Assembly (NCBI RefSeq): GCF_000735435.1
Contig: NZ_JMPP01000041.1
Coordinates: 62,001-126,000, forward strand
Origin: Klebsiella planticola ATCC 33531
GTDB taxonomy: Bacteria > Pseudomonadota > Gammaproteobacteria > Enterobacterales > Enterobacteriaceae
Direction of reading: 5' to 3'
DNA: 64,000 bases
Position numbers and translations under genes: made by a program. The notes under the pieces were generated by a model, which did not search any database, was not told where the DNA came from, and was given only the letters and a program-made list of their open reading frames with translations. Shown here piece by piece: positions 43,334-52,238 of the stretch; position 1 is the first letter of the stretch; every line of letters starts with the position of its first letter.

Positions 43334-44479
43334 TCATGAAAGCTGATGGATCTTCAGATCAAACAACGAGATGATGCCCATCAGGTGAGAAAAGATCTCA
43401 CTCTGTAGTTGCTCATAGGCGACCCACTCAGTCTGGCTGGCAAAGGCATAGAACTCGACCGGCAAACCGTAGGTGGTGGACGGTAGCTGTCTGACCATCA
43501 GCGTCATGTCCGTTCTGATAGCTGGATGCTGCGCCAGCCAGGCTTTAGCGTATTCCTGAAACAGTTCGATATTGGTTTTCGCCGCTGAGTCAGCGGCCAT
43601 CAGCGATGCTAATGCGTCATGATTAACGATTGCCTGTTTCCCCTCAGGGGTCAGGATGCGTACCGTGGCGATATCGACATTAATCGTACGCTGGATGCGC
43701 CTGGCGCCATGCTCCACCATATAGCGCCAGTTTTTAAACGAGCCGGAAACCAGGGTATAGGTCGGAATAGTGGTGATGGTATTGTCAAAATTAAGCACCT
43801 TGACCGTCGTCAGCCCGATATCCTGGACGGAGCCATTGGCGCCGAGGGAATCCAGTTCAATCCAGTCCCCCGGCTGCAGCATATCATTCGCGGCAAGCTG
43901 TATCCCGGCGACCAGCCCCAGGAGCGGGTCTTTAAAGACCAATAACAGCACTGCCGCAATGGCGCTTAAGCCACTGAACAGAATGAGCGGTGATTTATCA
44001 ACCAGCAGCGAAATAAGTAAAATACTATAAATCACCGCCCCCGCCAGCTTGAGGCTTTGCTGAAGGCCGTGATAAGGCAAGCCCTTAAACTGAAGGTTTG
44101 TTTTGAGTAAATCGCAGATAACATCAATAAAGGCATAAAATGCGAGCAGCGCAAATGTCAGGGTCCAGATCCGCGCGCCGGTCAGGATCCACGCCAGTAT
44201 TTCATGGTGTGGGTTGGCAATAAATGACAGCTGGGCGGCCAGCACTGCCCCTTGCAGGGTTAATACCATACGATGAAAGAAGTGATGATGGGTAACGATC
44301 GTCAGTTTTGATGTTTTTTTCTTCGCGACTTTGCGATCGAGATATGGCAAAACCAGGTAGTGGGCCACGCAGTGTAAAAGAATAAAGATGGCAATTACCC
44401 GCAGCACCGGTATATCGCTATTCAATACCATGTCGTGCAAATGCTGGTATAAATCATTATCCCTAAAATAGTACATCAT
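43334..44479 (-). CDS. MscS-family mechanosensitive channel (YbdG-like)
   Basis: This is a channel of about 381 residues. Four to five N-terminal helices are followed by the MscS pore and beta domain (PLLGLVAGIQLAANDMLQPGDWIEL, then GSVQDIGLTTVKVLNFDNTITTIP), and a C-terminal cytoplasmic domain. It resembles E. coli YbdG. The frame continues to 44800, but that extension is antisense to the rpoH relic, so the start is ATG 44479 or 44476. The ribosome site is weak. It opens under hypo-osmotic stress in related proteins. Confidence 0.83.
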   Translation of the reverse strand: MMYYFRDNDLYQHLHDMVLNSDIPVLRVIAIFILLHCVAHYLVLPYLDRKVAKKKTSKLTIVTHHHFFHRMVLTLQGAVLAAQLSFIANPHHEILAWILTGARIWTLTFALLAFYAFIDVICDLLKTNLQFKGLPYHGLQQSLKLAGAVIYSILLISLLVDKSPLILFSGLSAIAAVLLLVFKDPLLGLVAGIQLAANDMLQPGDWIELDSLGANGSVQDIGLTTVKVLNFDNTITTIPTYTLVSGSFKNWRYMVEHGARRIQRTINVDIATVRILTPEGKQAIVNHDALASLMAADSAAKTNIELFQEYAKAWLAQHPAIRTDMTLMVRQLPSTTYGLPVEFYAFASQTEWVAYEQLQSEIFSHLMGIISLFDLKIHQLS

Positions 44480-44587
44480 AATTTTCTGCTTATTTCCGAC
44501 TATATATTTTGCTAGTGGCGTGATTTTAGCGCAAGGCCCCGCCCGGCGAAACCGGCCCGTCTCCGCGACCATCGCAGATGGCAAACG

Positions 44588-44998
44588 GAAGGCAACATCG
44601 GGCTGATGAAAGCCGTACGCCGCTTCGACCCGGACGTCGGGGTCAGGCTGGTGTCGTTCGCCGTACACTGGATCAAGGCCGAGATCCACGAGTACGTGCT
44701 GCGTAACTGGCGCATCGTCAAAGTGGCGACGACTAAAGCCCAGCGCAAACTTTTCTTTAATCTGAGAAAAGCCAGGCAGCGCCCTGGCAGGTTCAATCAT
44801 GATGAAATAGAGATGGTCGCCCGGGAGCTGGGTGTCTCAGCGAAAGATGTCCAGGAGATTATCCGCGCGCGCTGGCTGGATGAGGACAATAAAGCCACGC
44901 TGCACGAACTGGCGGAACGCTACGGGATATCGGCGGAACGGGTGCGTCAGCTGGAGCAAAATGCGATGAAAAAGTTACGCATCGCCGTTGAAGCATGA
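44588..44998 (+). pseudogene. doubly deleted copy of rpoH (sigma-32)
   Basis: The frame reads [18 protein letters not shown], then [20 protein letters not shown] and [12 protein letters not shown], exactly like sigma-32 regions 2.2 to 2.4 and the RpoH box. It begins abruptly, missing about the first 85 residues. After GVSAKDVQE it joins directly to [15 protein letters not shown], skipping about 70 residues of regions 3 and early 4. The C-terminal HTH ([19 protein letters not shown]) is intact. An ATG at 44606 could give a 130-residue product, but no ribosome site is evident. Confidence 0.75.
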
Positions 44999-45128
44999 CG
45001 AGGCGGCACAGGCGCGCCGGCCTTGCCCGTCGCTGAGGCACCGGCCGCCCGCGAAAAACCGGCGGCAGGCGCCTGCTCAGCCAGCGACGACAACAGCCCC
45101 GTCGCAGATTGCCCTTTAAGCCAGCGGA

Positions 45129-45575
45129 TTATTTAAAGTGAAAACTTTCCGGATGGTTATCCAGACTGCCGCTCAGCGCGGCAAACAGCACCGTTTTACC
45201 GTCTATCGATAGCTCATCGGGAACATTCAGCCAGCTGAGTTTCTGCTCGGCGCCGTCCTCAGCGCTCACGGAAAAGACGCCGGTCATTTTTTTTGCCTCC
45301 TGAGAATAGAGCACCGCAATACTTTGTGACGCACAGTCATGCGGTTTGCAGGACTGGAGAACGACATAGCGGACGCTGCCAATGGTCACGTTCTGCGCCT
45401 GCGATGAGGTTCCCCCCTGGGTAACCCACTCTGGTAGCGAGTGATGCTGCGTCATCTGCGCAAACAGGGCCTGAGTCTGCGTATTTTTCGCCAGATCGCT
45501 GACCGTTAATTCACTCCCGGCGCAGGCGGAAAAAGCCATGACGGACAGTAACGAGATAATCAGATTGTTCTTCAT
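45129..45575 (-). CDS. ivy: inhibitor of vertebrate lysozyme (Ivy) family
   Basis: This 148-residue periplasmic lysozyme inhibitor has a short signal peptide ending near SACAG (a lipobox-like FSAC, so it could instead be a lipoprotein), then LTVSDLAKN. The inhibitory loop CKPHDC is intact, with its two cysteines forming the disulfide that inserts the histidine into the lysozyme active site. The ending LSIDGKTVLFAALSGSLDNH also matches Ivy. It stands alone between the rpoH relic and the PQQ dehydrogenase gene. Confidence 0.9.
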   Translation of the reverse strand: MKNNLIISLLSVMAFSACAGSELTVSDLAKNTQTQALFAQMTQHHSLPEWVTQGGTSSQAQNVTIGSVRYVVLQSCKPHDCASQSIAVLYSQEAKKMTGVFSVSAEDGAEQKLSWLNVPDELSIDGKTVLFAALSGSLDNHPESFHFK

Positions 45576-46015
45576 TCAATGAACTCCATTTCTGTTCAAT
45601 ACGATGCGATTACCGCAACCACGGTAATTAAAGCATATCCCGCGCCGGGGACAAGTCCGCTTAACTTTCGTATAAACACCGGCGCAAACGAACAGGCGTC
45701 ATCTCCCCTCTCAACCGTTGTATCTTCTGGCCTCTGAGATCCCGCCGACATCATATGTGGACCATTCGGTTAACTGAAGCAGGTTTCAGGTTTTTTCCCA
45801 GCGATCCGCTGGTTTGAAAAAAGCTTTTTAACGACGATTGTACAAATTTGTTAAGAAAATGGTTTAAAAAGCATGAGTAGTTAACATTGACCTGAACCAG
45901 GTGGTACAATTGCCTGCTGAATGATTATGCTGAGGTCGTTGTACTTCTTTCTACAGAAGAGATCTGCCCGCATGACCCTGTAACAACTATCACGCTTTTT
46001 TCGGAGAGTTCCTGC
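45576..46015. other. long divergent control region of ivy and the PQQ dehydrogenase gene
   Basis: This 440-bp region shows no gene. The right half is AT-rich (about 45775-45910) and contains promoter-like AT tracts. The ribosome site of the dehydrogenase (GGAG) lies near its right end. No operator could be assigned with confidence. Confidence 0.5.
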
Positions 46016-48451
46016 ATGTCTGAATTACACGACCGGCCGAGCCCTGTGCTCAGGATATGGTGCTGTATATTAGGGGTGGCGCTAAGTCTTAGCGGCCTGT
46101 TCTTTGCCATTGAAGGGGGAAAACTGATTTCTCTCGGCGGTAGCTGGTATTTTCTTATTGCCGGCATAGTGATGCTCTTCTCTGCCGTCCAGTATTTCCG
46201 CAGTAAATCCTCTGCTGTGGTGTGGTTCATTCTGGTTTTTCTGGGGACGCTGATTTGGGCGTTGTTTGATGCCGGCTGGGATTTCTGGCCGCTGGTCTCC
46301 CGTCTGATGGTCCCCACCGGCTTTATGCTGTTTGGCTTTGCCACCTGGCCCGCGCTGCGTCAGCGCGAAGGCAAGAGCAGCTTCAGAAAACCGTCTTATG
46401 CCCTCGCGGTCGTATTAGCCGCCGGCATGCTGGGCGCCTTCGTACAAATGTTCCAGCCGCACCCGACCGTCGCCTTCAAAGGGGAAGAGCTGCCGCTGAT
46501 CCCGGTTGAGCCAAATAAAGCGCAAAAAAACTGGGAAAACTACGGTAATACCCCCGGCGGTGACCGCTTCGTCGCACTCGATCAGATTAACCGTAACAAC
46601 GTCAAAGACCTGAAGGTCGCCTGGACTTTCCATACCGGCGATATTCCGATCAGCCCTGGCGGGAACGGCGCGGAAGATCAGCAAACGCCGCTGCAGGTGG
46701 GTGATAAAGTTTTCCTTTGTACTCCGCATAACAACGTGATTGCCGTTGATGCAAACAGCGGTAAGCAGATCTGGAAACGTGAAATCAACGCCCAATCTCA
46801 GGTATGGAACCGCTGCCGCGGTCTGGCTTATTTCGATGCCACCAAACCTATCGTTCAGCCTGACGTACCGGGTTCCACCCCGGTACCCCTGCCGACTTTG
46901 GCCGCCGGTGACACCTGTCAGCGTCGTATCCTGATGAACACCATCGATGCCCGCCTGGTCGCTATTAACGCGGATAACGGTGAGTTTTGCTCCGCCTTTG
47001 GTAATAACGGCATCGTTGACCTGAAAGCCGGTCTGGGTGACGCCAGCGATCCGAAATATCAGCTGACCTCTGCCCCGACCCTCGCCGGAACCACCGTTGT
47101 GGTGGGCGGCCGTGTCGCCGATAACGTGCAAACCGATATGCCTGGCGGCGTTATTCGTGGCTTCGACGTCATCACCGGTCAGATGCGTTGGGCTTTCGAC
47201 CCGGGCAACCAGGATCCTACGGCCAAATTGCAGGAAGGCCAGACCTACGTCCGCAGTACGCCTAACTCATGGGCCCCGATGTCTTACGATCCGGCGATGA
47301 ATACCGTGTTCATGCCGATGGGTAGCTCATCCGTTGACCTGTGGGGGGCCAACCGTACTGCGCTCAACCACAAATACGGCGCGTCCGTGCTGGCCGTCGA
47401 TGCGACTACCGGTAAAGAGAAGTGGGTTTACCAGACGGTTCATAACGACCTGTGGGACTTCGACCTGCCGATGCAGCCCAGCCTGATCGACTTCCCGATG
47501 AAGGATGGCACCACCAAACCGGCGGTGGTGATTGGCGCGAAAACCGGACAGATCTTTGTGCTCGACCGTCTGACCGGTAAGCCGCTGACTGAAGTCAAAG
47601 AACTGCCGGTCAAAACCCGCACGATTCCGAACGAACAGTATTCTAAAACGCAGCCGTTCTCCGTCGGCATGCCATCGATTGGCAATGAAAAGCTGAGCGA
47701 ATCGGATATGTGGGGCGCAACGCCGTTCGACCAGCTGATGTGCCGTATCAGCTTTAAATCGATGCGTTATGATGGTCTGTTCACCGCGCCGGATACCGAT
47801 AAGTCCCTGAGCTTCCCGGGCTCATTGGGTGGCATGAACTGGGGCAGTATGTCTATTGACCCCAATAATCAGTACCTGTTCGTCAACGACATGCGTCTTG
47901 GCCTGTGGGTGCAGATGATCAAGCAGGACAACAACCGGGCGGCAGCCAGTAACGGCGGCGAGTCGGTCAACACCGGGATGGGTGCCGTACCGCTGAAAGG
48001 CACGCCGTATGGCGTGAATAAAGACCGCTTCATGTCTCCGCTGGGGATCCCATGCCAGAAACCGCCTTTCGGTACGCTGTCGGCTATCGATCTGAAGACC
48101 CAGAAAATCGTCTGGCAGGTTCCGGCCGGTACGGTACAGGATACCGGACCGTTTGGTATCAAAATGCGTGTTCAGATGCCGGTTGGCATGCCTACGCTGG
48201 GCGGTACGCTGGCGACTCAGGGCGGACTGGTGTTCATTGCCGGGACTCAGGACTATTACCTGCGCGCCTTCGATACCTCGAGCGGCAAAGAAGTGTGGAA
48301 AGCCCGTCTGCCGGTAGGCAGCGGCGGTACGCCGATGAGCTATGTCTCACCGACAACCGGTAAACAGTACATTCTGATCTCGGCAGGCGGCGCCCGCCAG
48401 TCTCCGGATCGTGGGGATTACGTGATTGCCTACGCGCTGGACAATAAATAA
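46016..48451 (+). CDS. membrane PQQ-dependent glucose/quinate/shikimate-type dehydrogenase
   Basis: This 811-residue inner-membrane quinoprotein has five N-terminal helices (residues 18-140), then an eight-bladed PQQ propeller facing the periplasm. It oxidises a sugar or cyclic polyol and passes electrons to ubiquinone. Family signatures include GNTPGGDRFVALDQINRNN, the paired GANR motif (WGANRTALNHKYGASVLAVD), and WDFDLPMQPSLIDFP. It is similar to but clearly distinct from E. coli Gcd (796 residues), so it is a second copy with possibly different specificity. A strong terminator follows. Confidence 0.88.
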   Translation: MSELHDRPSPVLRIWCCILGVALSLSGLFFAIEGGKLISLGGSWYFLIAGIVMLFSAVQYFRSKSSAVVWFILVFLGTLIWALFDAGWDFWPLVSRLMVPTGFMLFGFATWPALRQREGKSSFRKPSYALAVVLAAGMLGAFVQMFQPHPTVAFKGEELPLIPVEPNKAQKNWENYGNTPGGDRFVALDQINRNNVKDLKVAWTFHTGDIPISPGGNGAEDQQTPLQVGDKVFLCTPHNNVIAVDANSGKQIWKREINAQSQVWNRCRGLAYFDATKPIVQPDVPGSTPVPLPTLAAGDTCQRRILMNTIDARLVAINADNGEFCSAFGNNGIVDLKAGLGDASDPKYQLTSAPTLAGTTVVVGGRVADNVQTDMPGGVIRGFDVITGQMRWAFDPGNQDPTAKLQEGQTYVRSTPNSWAPMSYDPAMNTVFMPMGSSSVDLWGANRTALNHKYGASVLAVDATTGKEKWVYQTVHNDLWDFDLPMQPSLIDFPMKDGTTKPAVVIGAKTGQIFVLDRLTGKPLTEVKELPVKTRTIPNEQYSKTQPFSVGMPSIGNEKLSESDMWGATPFDQLMCRISFKSMRYDGLFTAPDTDKSLSFPGSLGGMNWGSMSIDPNNQYLFVNDMRLGLWVQMIKQDNNRAAASNGGESVNTGMGAVPLKGTPYGVNKDRFMSPLGIPCQKPPFGTLSAIDLKTQKIVWQVPAGTVQDTGPFGIKMRVQMPVGMPTLGGTLATQGGLVFIAGTQDYYLRAFDTSSGKEVWKARLPVGSGGTPMSYVSPTTGKQYILISAGGARQSPDRGDYVIAYALDNK

Positions 48452-48478
48452 GTTTCAGTCTGGCGTAAATTGAAACCC

Positions 48479-48508
48479 GCTCCGGCGCTATCCGCCGGAG
48501 CTTTTTTT
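48479..48508 (+). terminator. rho-independent terminator of the PQQ dehydrogenase gene
   Basis: A 9-bp stem (GCTCCGGCG / CGCCGGAGC) with a 5-nt loop is followed by seven T's, 28 bases after the stop codon. Confidence 0.9.
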
Positions 48509-48566
48509 TACCCGTCTCACCGGATGCGTCCCGTTGGTTGTGACATTTCGGCGGGTGGAAAATAAA

Positions 48567-48592
48567 TCAGGCAGGTTATTTAACCTGCCTGA
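48567..48592. repeat. 12-bp inverted repeat between convergent units
   Basis: TCAGGCAGGTTA and its exact reverse complement are separated by two bases. It lies between the dehydrogenase terminator and the convergent sugar operon and could terminate that operon; no T-run follows on either strand. Confidence 0.55.
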
Positions 48593-48600
48593 ATGCTTTG

Positions 48601-48720
48601 CTAAGGCGCCAGCAGACTGACTTGCCGACCCAGGTCATCGGTGCGCCCTGCCCACCAACCGGTAGACGGCCCTTTAACCCTATTGTTATCAAAGGCGCGC
48701 GCGAAGTGAGTATTACGCCA
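48601..48720 (-). pseudogene. possible coding relic after the VOC gene
   Basis: In the frame next to the end of the VOC gene the minus strand reads FARAFDNNRVKGPSTGWWAG and RTDDLGRQVSLLAP to a stop at 48601. It looks like a real protein C-terminus with no start of its own. It may be the tail of a lost gene that once followed the VOC gene. The family is not recognised. Confidence 0.35.
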
Positions 48721-49102
48721 GAGACTGGTCAAACTCGAGACGTTCGCCATCCGGGCCACGAATCAGCAGGAACCGGACCTTCTCTTCCTCGACCGGCCCT
48801 TCATCCAGCGGATAACCTAACGTCGTGAGCATCGTCATGACCGCAGCAAGATCGCTGACTTCCAGCGCGATATGGTCTATCCCGCAGCGAGCGCGATCGA
48901 AGGCGAGGCCATTGGGTAGCTGGTACAGCTCCAGTACCACCCCACCCATTTCGATAAACGCGACTTCAATATTCCCGCTCGCCGAGGGTTTGCTAAAACG
49001 GCGCTGCAGCACAAAGCCGAGGGACTGATAAAAGGCCAACGAGCGCACGATATCCTGCACCTGGTAGCCGATATGAGCTAAATTACGTATCAGGTCACGC
49101 AT
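48713..49102 (-). CDS. VOC-family (glyoxalase-like) protein of the sugar operon
   Basis: This 129-residue VOC-fold protein contains HIGYQVQDIVRSLAFYQSLGF, VVLELYQLP, CGIDHIALEVSDL and GPDGERLEFDQSL, with candidate metal ligands H and E at the glyoxalase positions. Its ATG at 49102 is one base after the upstream carrier stop, with AAGGAG overlapping that gene's end, so it is tightly coupled. It might act as an epimerase, isomerase or detoxifier of a pathway aldehyde; not assignable. Confidence 0.8.
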   Translation of the reverse strand: MRDLIRNLAHIGYQVQDIVRSLAFYQSLGFVLQRRFSKPSASGNIEVAFIEMGGVVLELYQLPNGLAFDRARCGIDHIALEVSDLAAVMTMLTTLGYPLDEGPVEEEKVRFLLIRGPDGERLEFDQSLA

Positions 49103-49103
49103 T

Positions 49104-50438
49104 TTATACTCCTTTACGCACGCACCAGAAGCCATAGAAAGCGACATACACAAAGCATAACAACGGCACCATAAAGGCGATTTGCATATTGCCGCCGTTG
49201 AGATCGGAGATAATTCCCATCGCTAACGGAATCACCGCCCCGCCGATGATCGACATCACCACAATGGAACCGGCGGTTTGCGTATCTTTGCCCATCCCTT
49301 TAATCACCAGACCAAAGTTGGTTGGCCAGCACGGTGCCATGCAGAAACTCACCAGTATCAGCGCATAGACCGCTAACATCGAGTGGCTGAAGACCGCAAC
49401 CAGCAGCAGCACCGTCGCCACCGATGCAAACGCTCCCAGCAGCGCCGCGGGATTCAGACGATTCATCAGCCAGGTGGCGATACCTTTACCGATGGCATAG
49501 ATAACCAGTGAGGCCAGCAGCCAGTAGGTGGCGGAGTGCTCGCTGGTCCCATGCTGAACAAGCTGTACGAAACGAATAGTGAAACTCCAGACGCCAACCT
49601 GCGCCCCGACGTAGAGAAACTGCGACAGGACACCCAGCCGAAAACGCGGCAGCGCAAAGAGACGTTTCAGCGTCGGCCCCATACTCTCGCCTGGCGTCTG
49701 CTGCTGCTGAGATTGTTCCCCCTTGCAGGACGGGAACTTAATAAAGACAAAAACCAGCGCCAGCACAACCAGCACCGAACCAATAATCAGATAAGGTCCG
49801 ACGACCTGACTCACCATCTGATGCCGCGCCGCTTCTGCCATCTCAGCGGGCATGGCCAGCAGTTGTTCGTGACTCGGATCGTGTTCGCCGAAGACCATCA
49901 CCTGACCGATAAGGACGCCGGAAATTACCCCCAGAGAGTTAAAAATCTGCGAGAAGTTAATGCGCTGCGTTGAAGACTGTATCGGTCCCAGCAGACTGGA
50001 ATAGGTATTGGCGGATGTTTCAAGAAAAGAGAGGCCGCAGGCAATCACACCCAGGCAGGCAAGGAAAGCGCCATACGTCATAATTTGAGCCGCGGGCACA
50101 AACAGAAAGCAGCCCAGCGCGTACAGGCATAAGCCAATCACGATCGCCACTTTATAGGAGTAGCGTTTGATCAGCGCGGCGGCGGGCAGCGCCACAAAGA
50201 AGTAGCCAAGGAAAAAAATCGACTGTACCAACGCCGTTTGGGTATCGGTCAGATCGAAGCCCTTTTTAAACTGGGCAATCAGAATGTCATTCAGGTTACC
50301 TGCCATACCCCAGAGGGCAAACAGGCAGCATACCAGTAAAAACTGTAGCCAGGGGGTATGCGCCAGATAGGCGCTGGTATCCAGCTTTTCGTGGTGAACC
50401 GCATCTTTCTCCACTTTGTCAGTAATCAGCGTACTCAT
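49104..50438 (-). CDS. FucP-like sugar:H+ symporter (MFS)
   Basis: This 444-residue carrier of the fucose/galactose/glucose:H+ family has 12 segments, with LFALWGMAGNLNDILIAQFK as the family's conserved first helix and CGLSFLETSANTYSSLLG in helix 5. Salmonella DeoP, a deoxyribose carrier, is in the same family. It is the third gene of the minus-strand arm, after the AlsE-like epimerase and the kinase, so it probably imports the pathway sugar. Confidence 0.86.
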   Translation of the reverse strand: MSTLITDKVEKDAVHHEKLDTSAYLAHTPWLQFLLVCCLFALWGMAGNLNDILIAQFKKGFDLTDTQTALVQSIFFLGYFFVALPAAALIKRYSYKVAIVIGLCLYALGCFLFVPAAQIMTYGAFLACLGVIACGLSFLETSANTYSSLLGPIQSSTQRINFSQIFNSLGVISGVLIGQVMVFGEHDPSHEQLLAMPAEMAEAARHQMVSQVVGPYLIIGSVLVVLALVFVFIKFPSCKGEQSQQQQTPGESMGPTLKRLFALPRFRLGVLSQFLYVGAQVGVWSFTIRFVQLVQHGTSEHSATYWLLASLVIYAIGKGIATWLMNRLNPAALLGAFASVATVLLLVAVFSHSMLAVYALILVSFCMAPCWPTNFGLVIKGMGKDTQTAGSIVVMSIIGGAVIPLAMGIISDLNGGNMQIAFMVPLLCFVYVAFYGFWCVRKGV

Positions 50439-50474
50439 GGTCTATCCTCGTTATCGTTTTTTTACAGTAGGGTT

Positions 50475-51416
50475 TCAGGCCACTTCAACATCAGAAGTGG
50501 CATGGACAAGACGTTCCAGAGCTTCTTCATAATCGGGCAAAGATGAGGCGCCGCGCCTTTCGACGCTGACCGCGGCATAGGCCGCCGCAAACCGGGTGGC
50601 CTCATGGAGCGCATCGCCGCAGGCAAGGCGGGCAGCAAGTGCCCCATTAAAGGCATCGCCTGCTCCCGTGGTATCACAGGGCTGAGAGGGGAAACACGGG
50701 ATATGGGTTTTCACGCCCTGTTCACTCAGTAAAGCGCCGTTCGCCCCGAGGGTGATGATGACGTTTTTCGCTCCGCGCGAGTGCAACACCTCGGCCGCCT
50801 GTTCGGCGCCAGGCAGATCGTCTACCCGACATCCGGTCATCAGCCAGGCTTCCGTGGCATTGGGGGTCAGTAAATCCACGTTGCTGAGAAAGACATCGTC
50901 GACCTGTTGCCAGGGGGCGGGATTGAGTACCACGAAGGCGCCGGAGGCCCTGCCTGCGGCAACCACCTGTTCAATTGCAGAGAGATTATTCTCCAGCTGA
51001 ACCAGCACCACATCGGCGCAGCCGATCGCCGGAATGCAACCGGCAATTTCATCATCGGTCACCGTCATGTTGGCGCCAGGATCGACAGCAATCATGTTTT
51101 CAGCATCATCGCCTGCGACATAGATAAGCGCGTTACCGGTGGGGACCTCATCGGTCACCAGTAAGGTGACGGCATTAAATCCCACTGTCTTGAGATGCTG
51201 GCGCGCGAAGTGGCCAAAAGTATCTTCACCAATCTTGCCGATATAGTGGACATTGGCACCGGCCTTCAGCGCCGCCGTCGCCTGATTTGCGCCTTTGCCA
51301 CCGGCGCTGGTCATACTCCCGGAAGCGACCAGGGATTCGCCAGGAACCGGAAAGCGTTCAACCCGGGCAACCATATCGCAGTTAAATGAACCAAATACAC
51401 AGACTTTGCCTGACAT
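50475..51416 (-). CDS. PfkB-family sugar kinase (ribokinase-like)
   Basis: This 313-residue kinase has GGKGANQATAALKAGA (39-54) and the anion hole and catalytic base in DTTGAGDAFNGAL. The N-E metal motif is in TPNATEAW. It resembles ribokinase and deoxyribokinase and would phosphorylate the incoming pentose or deoxypentose. The gap of 11 bp to the upstream epimerase gene and 36 bp to the carrier show one operon. Confidence 0.86.
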   Translation of the reverse strand: MSGKVCVFGSFNCDMVARVERFPVPGESLVASGSMTSAGGKGANQATAALKAGANVHYIGKIGEDTFGHFARQHLKTVGFNAVTLLVTDEVPTGNALIYVAGDDAENMIAVDPGANMTVTDDEIAGCIPAIGCADVVLVQLENNLSAIEQVVAAGRASGAFVVLNPAPWQQVDDVFLSNVDLLTPNATEAWLMTGCRVDDLPGAEQAAEVLHSRGAKNVIITLGANGALLSEQGVKTHIPCFPSQPCDTTGAGDAFNGALAARLACGDALHEATRFAAAYAAVSVERRGASSLPDYEEALERLVHATSDVEVA

Positions 51417-51427
51417 TGCTCTCTCCT

Positions 51428-52117
51428 TTATGCGTGGGCCGGGGAATGACTCGCCTCGTCAAGATCCTGGATCAGCGTGTCCCAGGCCTGTGCAAGTGGT
51501 ACATCCGGGCGGAATAAACCGCTGCTTCCCAAAATCAGCACCTGGGCGCCTGCCTCAAGCAATTTCCGGTAGGTCTGGCGGTTACATGAGCCATCAACCT
51601 CGATAAGAAAGCTGAGTCCACGCTGTTGCTTGATCTGCTGAAGCCGGGCGATTTTTTCGACCATTTCAGGAATAAAAGGCTGACCGGCATAGCCGGGATC
51701 CACGGTCATGATGGTGACTTTATCGAGCAGGTGTAGGTAGTGGCTGAGCGTTTCCAGCGGCGTGGCGGGATTCAGCACCATACCGACCTGTTTGCCGGCC
51801 TGGCGTACGGTATTGATCACGCGGAAGGCTTCACGACTGATGGTTTCAGGGTGAACGGAGATGGCGTCCGCTCCGGCGTCCAACAGGGCCGGGATAAACG
51901 CCATCGGCTCTTCGACCATCAGATGAACATCGACAGGTAAAGTGGTCCAGGGGCGAATTTGTGCCACGAAGCTGGTTGAGAGCGCCAGGTTTTTGACATA
52001 GTGGCCATCCATCACATCAACATGCAATCTGTCCGCTTTGCTGTTCAAAAAGTTCAGCTGGTCGCTCAGCTGCATCATGTCCATACACATGAGTGAGGGG
52101 GAAATGTAATAACGCAT
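51428..52117 (-). CDS. AlsE-like ketose-phosphate 3-epimerase
   Basis: This 229-residue TIM-barrel epimerase of the ribulose-phosphate 3-epimerase family is close by eye to D-allulose-6-phosphate 3-epimerase AlsE. Metal-binding residues appear in LHVDVMDGHYVKN and HLMVEEPMAF, and the second aspartate in FLIEVDGSCN; VDPGYAGQPFIPEMVEKI is the flexible lid. It is the first gene of the minus-strand arm. The substrate should be a phosphorylated ketose made by one of the two kinases. Confidence 0.85.
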   Translation of the reverse strand: MRYYISPSLMCMDMMQLSDQLNFLNSKADRLHVDVMDGHYVKNLALSTSFVAQIRPWTTLPVDVHLMVEEPMAFIPALLDAGADAISVHPETISREAFRVINTVRQAGKQVGMVLNPATPLETLSHYLHLLDKVTIMTVDPGYAGQPFIPEMVEKIARLQQIKQQRGLSFLIEVDGSCNRQTYRKLLEAGAQVLILGSSGLFRPDVPLAQAWDTLIQDLDEASHSPAHA

Positions 52118-52178
52118 AATGCCTCTCTGTTTCGGTATTAATTCCGGTCATTCGCTGATTTCAGGCAAAGTCTGGCCC

Positions 52179-52234
52179 CACCGCACGGTGCGGTGTGTCG
52201 ACAATGCATAGATTCACCGTCACGACGTGACGGT
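52179..52234. promoter_or_regulatory. twin palindromes upstream of the epimerase-kinase-carrier operon
   Basis: Two perfect palindromes share the outer ACCG and CGGT: CACCGCAC-G-GTGCGGTG (52179-52195) and ACCGTCACG-A-CGTGACGGT (52216-52234). They lie 62-117 bp upstream of the epimerase start, just after the DeoR gene. They look like operators for one of the two local DeoR repressors; an overlapping terminator role for the second cannot be excluded. Confidence 0.55.
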
Positions 52235-52238
52235 ACAC

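Noticed and set aside
44480..44800. N-terminal extension of the MscS-type frame
   Set aside because: It is antisense to the rpoH relic and has no channel homology; the channel starts at 44479 or 44476.
45970..46000. GTAACAACTATCAC resembling a Tus-binding Ter site
   Set aside because: The core does not match the TGTTGTAAC sequence in order on either strand.
48567..48592. Inverted repeat as a REP element
   Set aside because: It is a single copy in the window with no REP-like conserved head or tail; only an inverted repeat is claimed.
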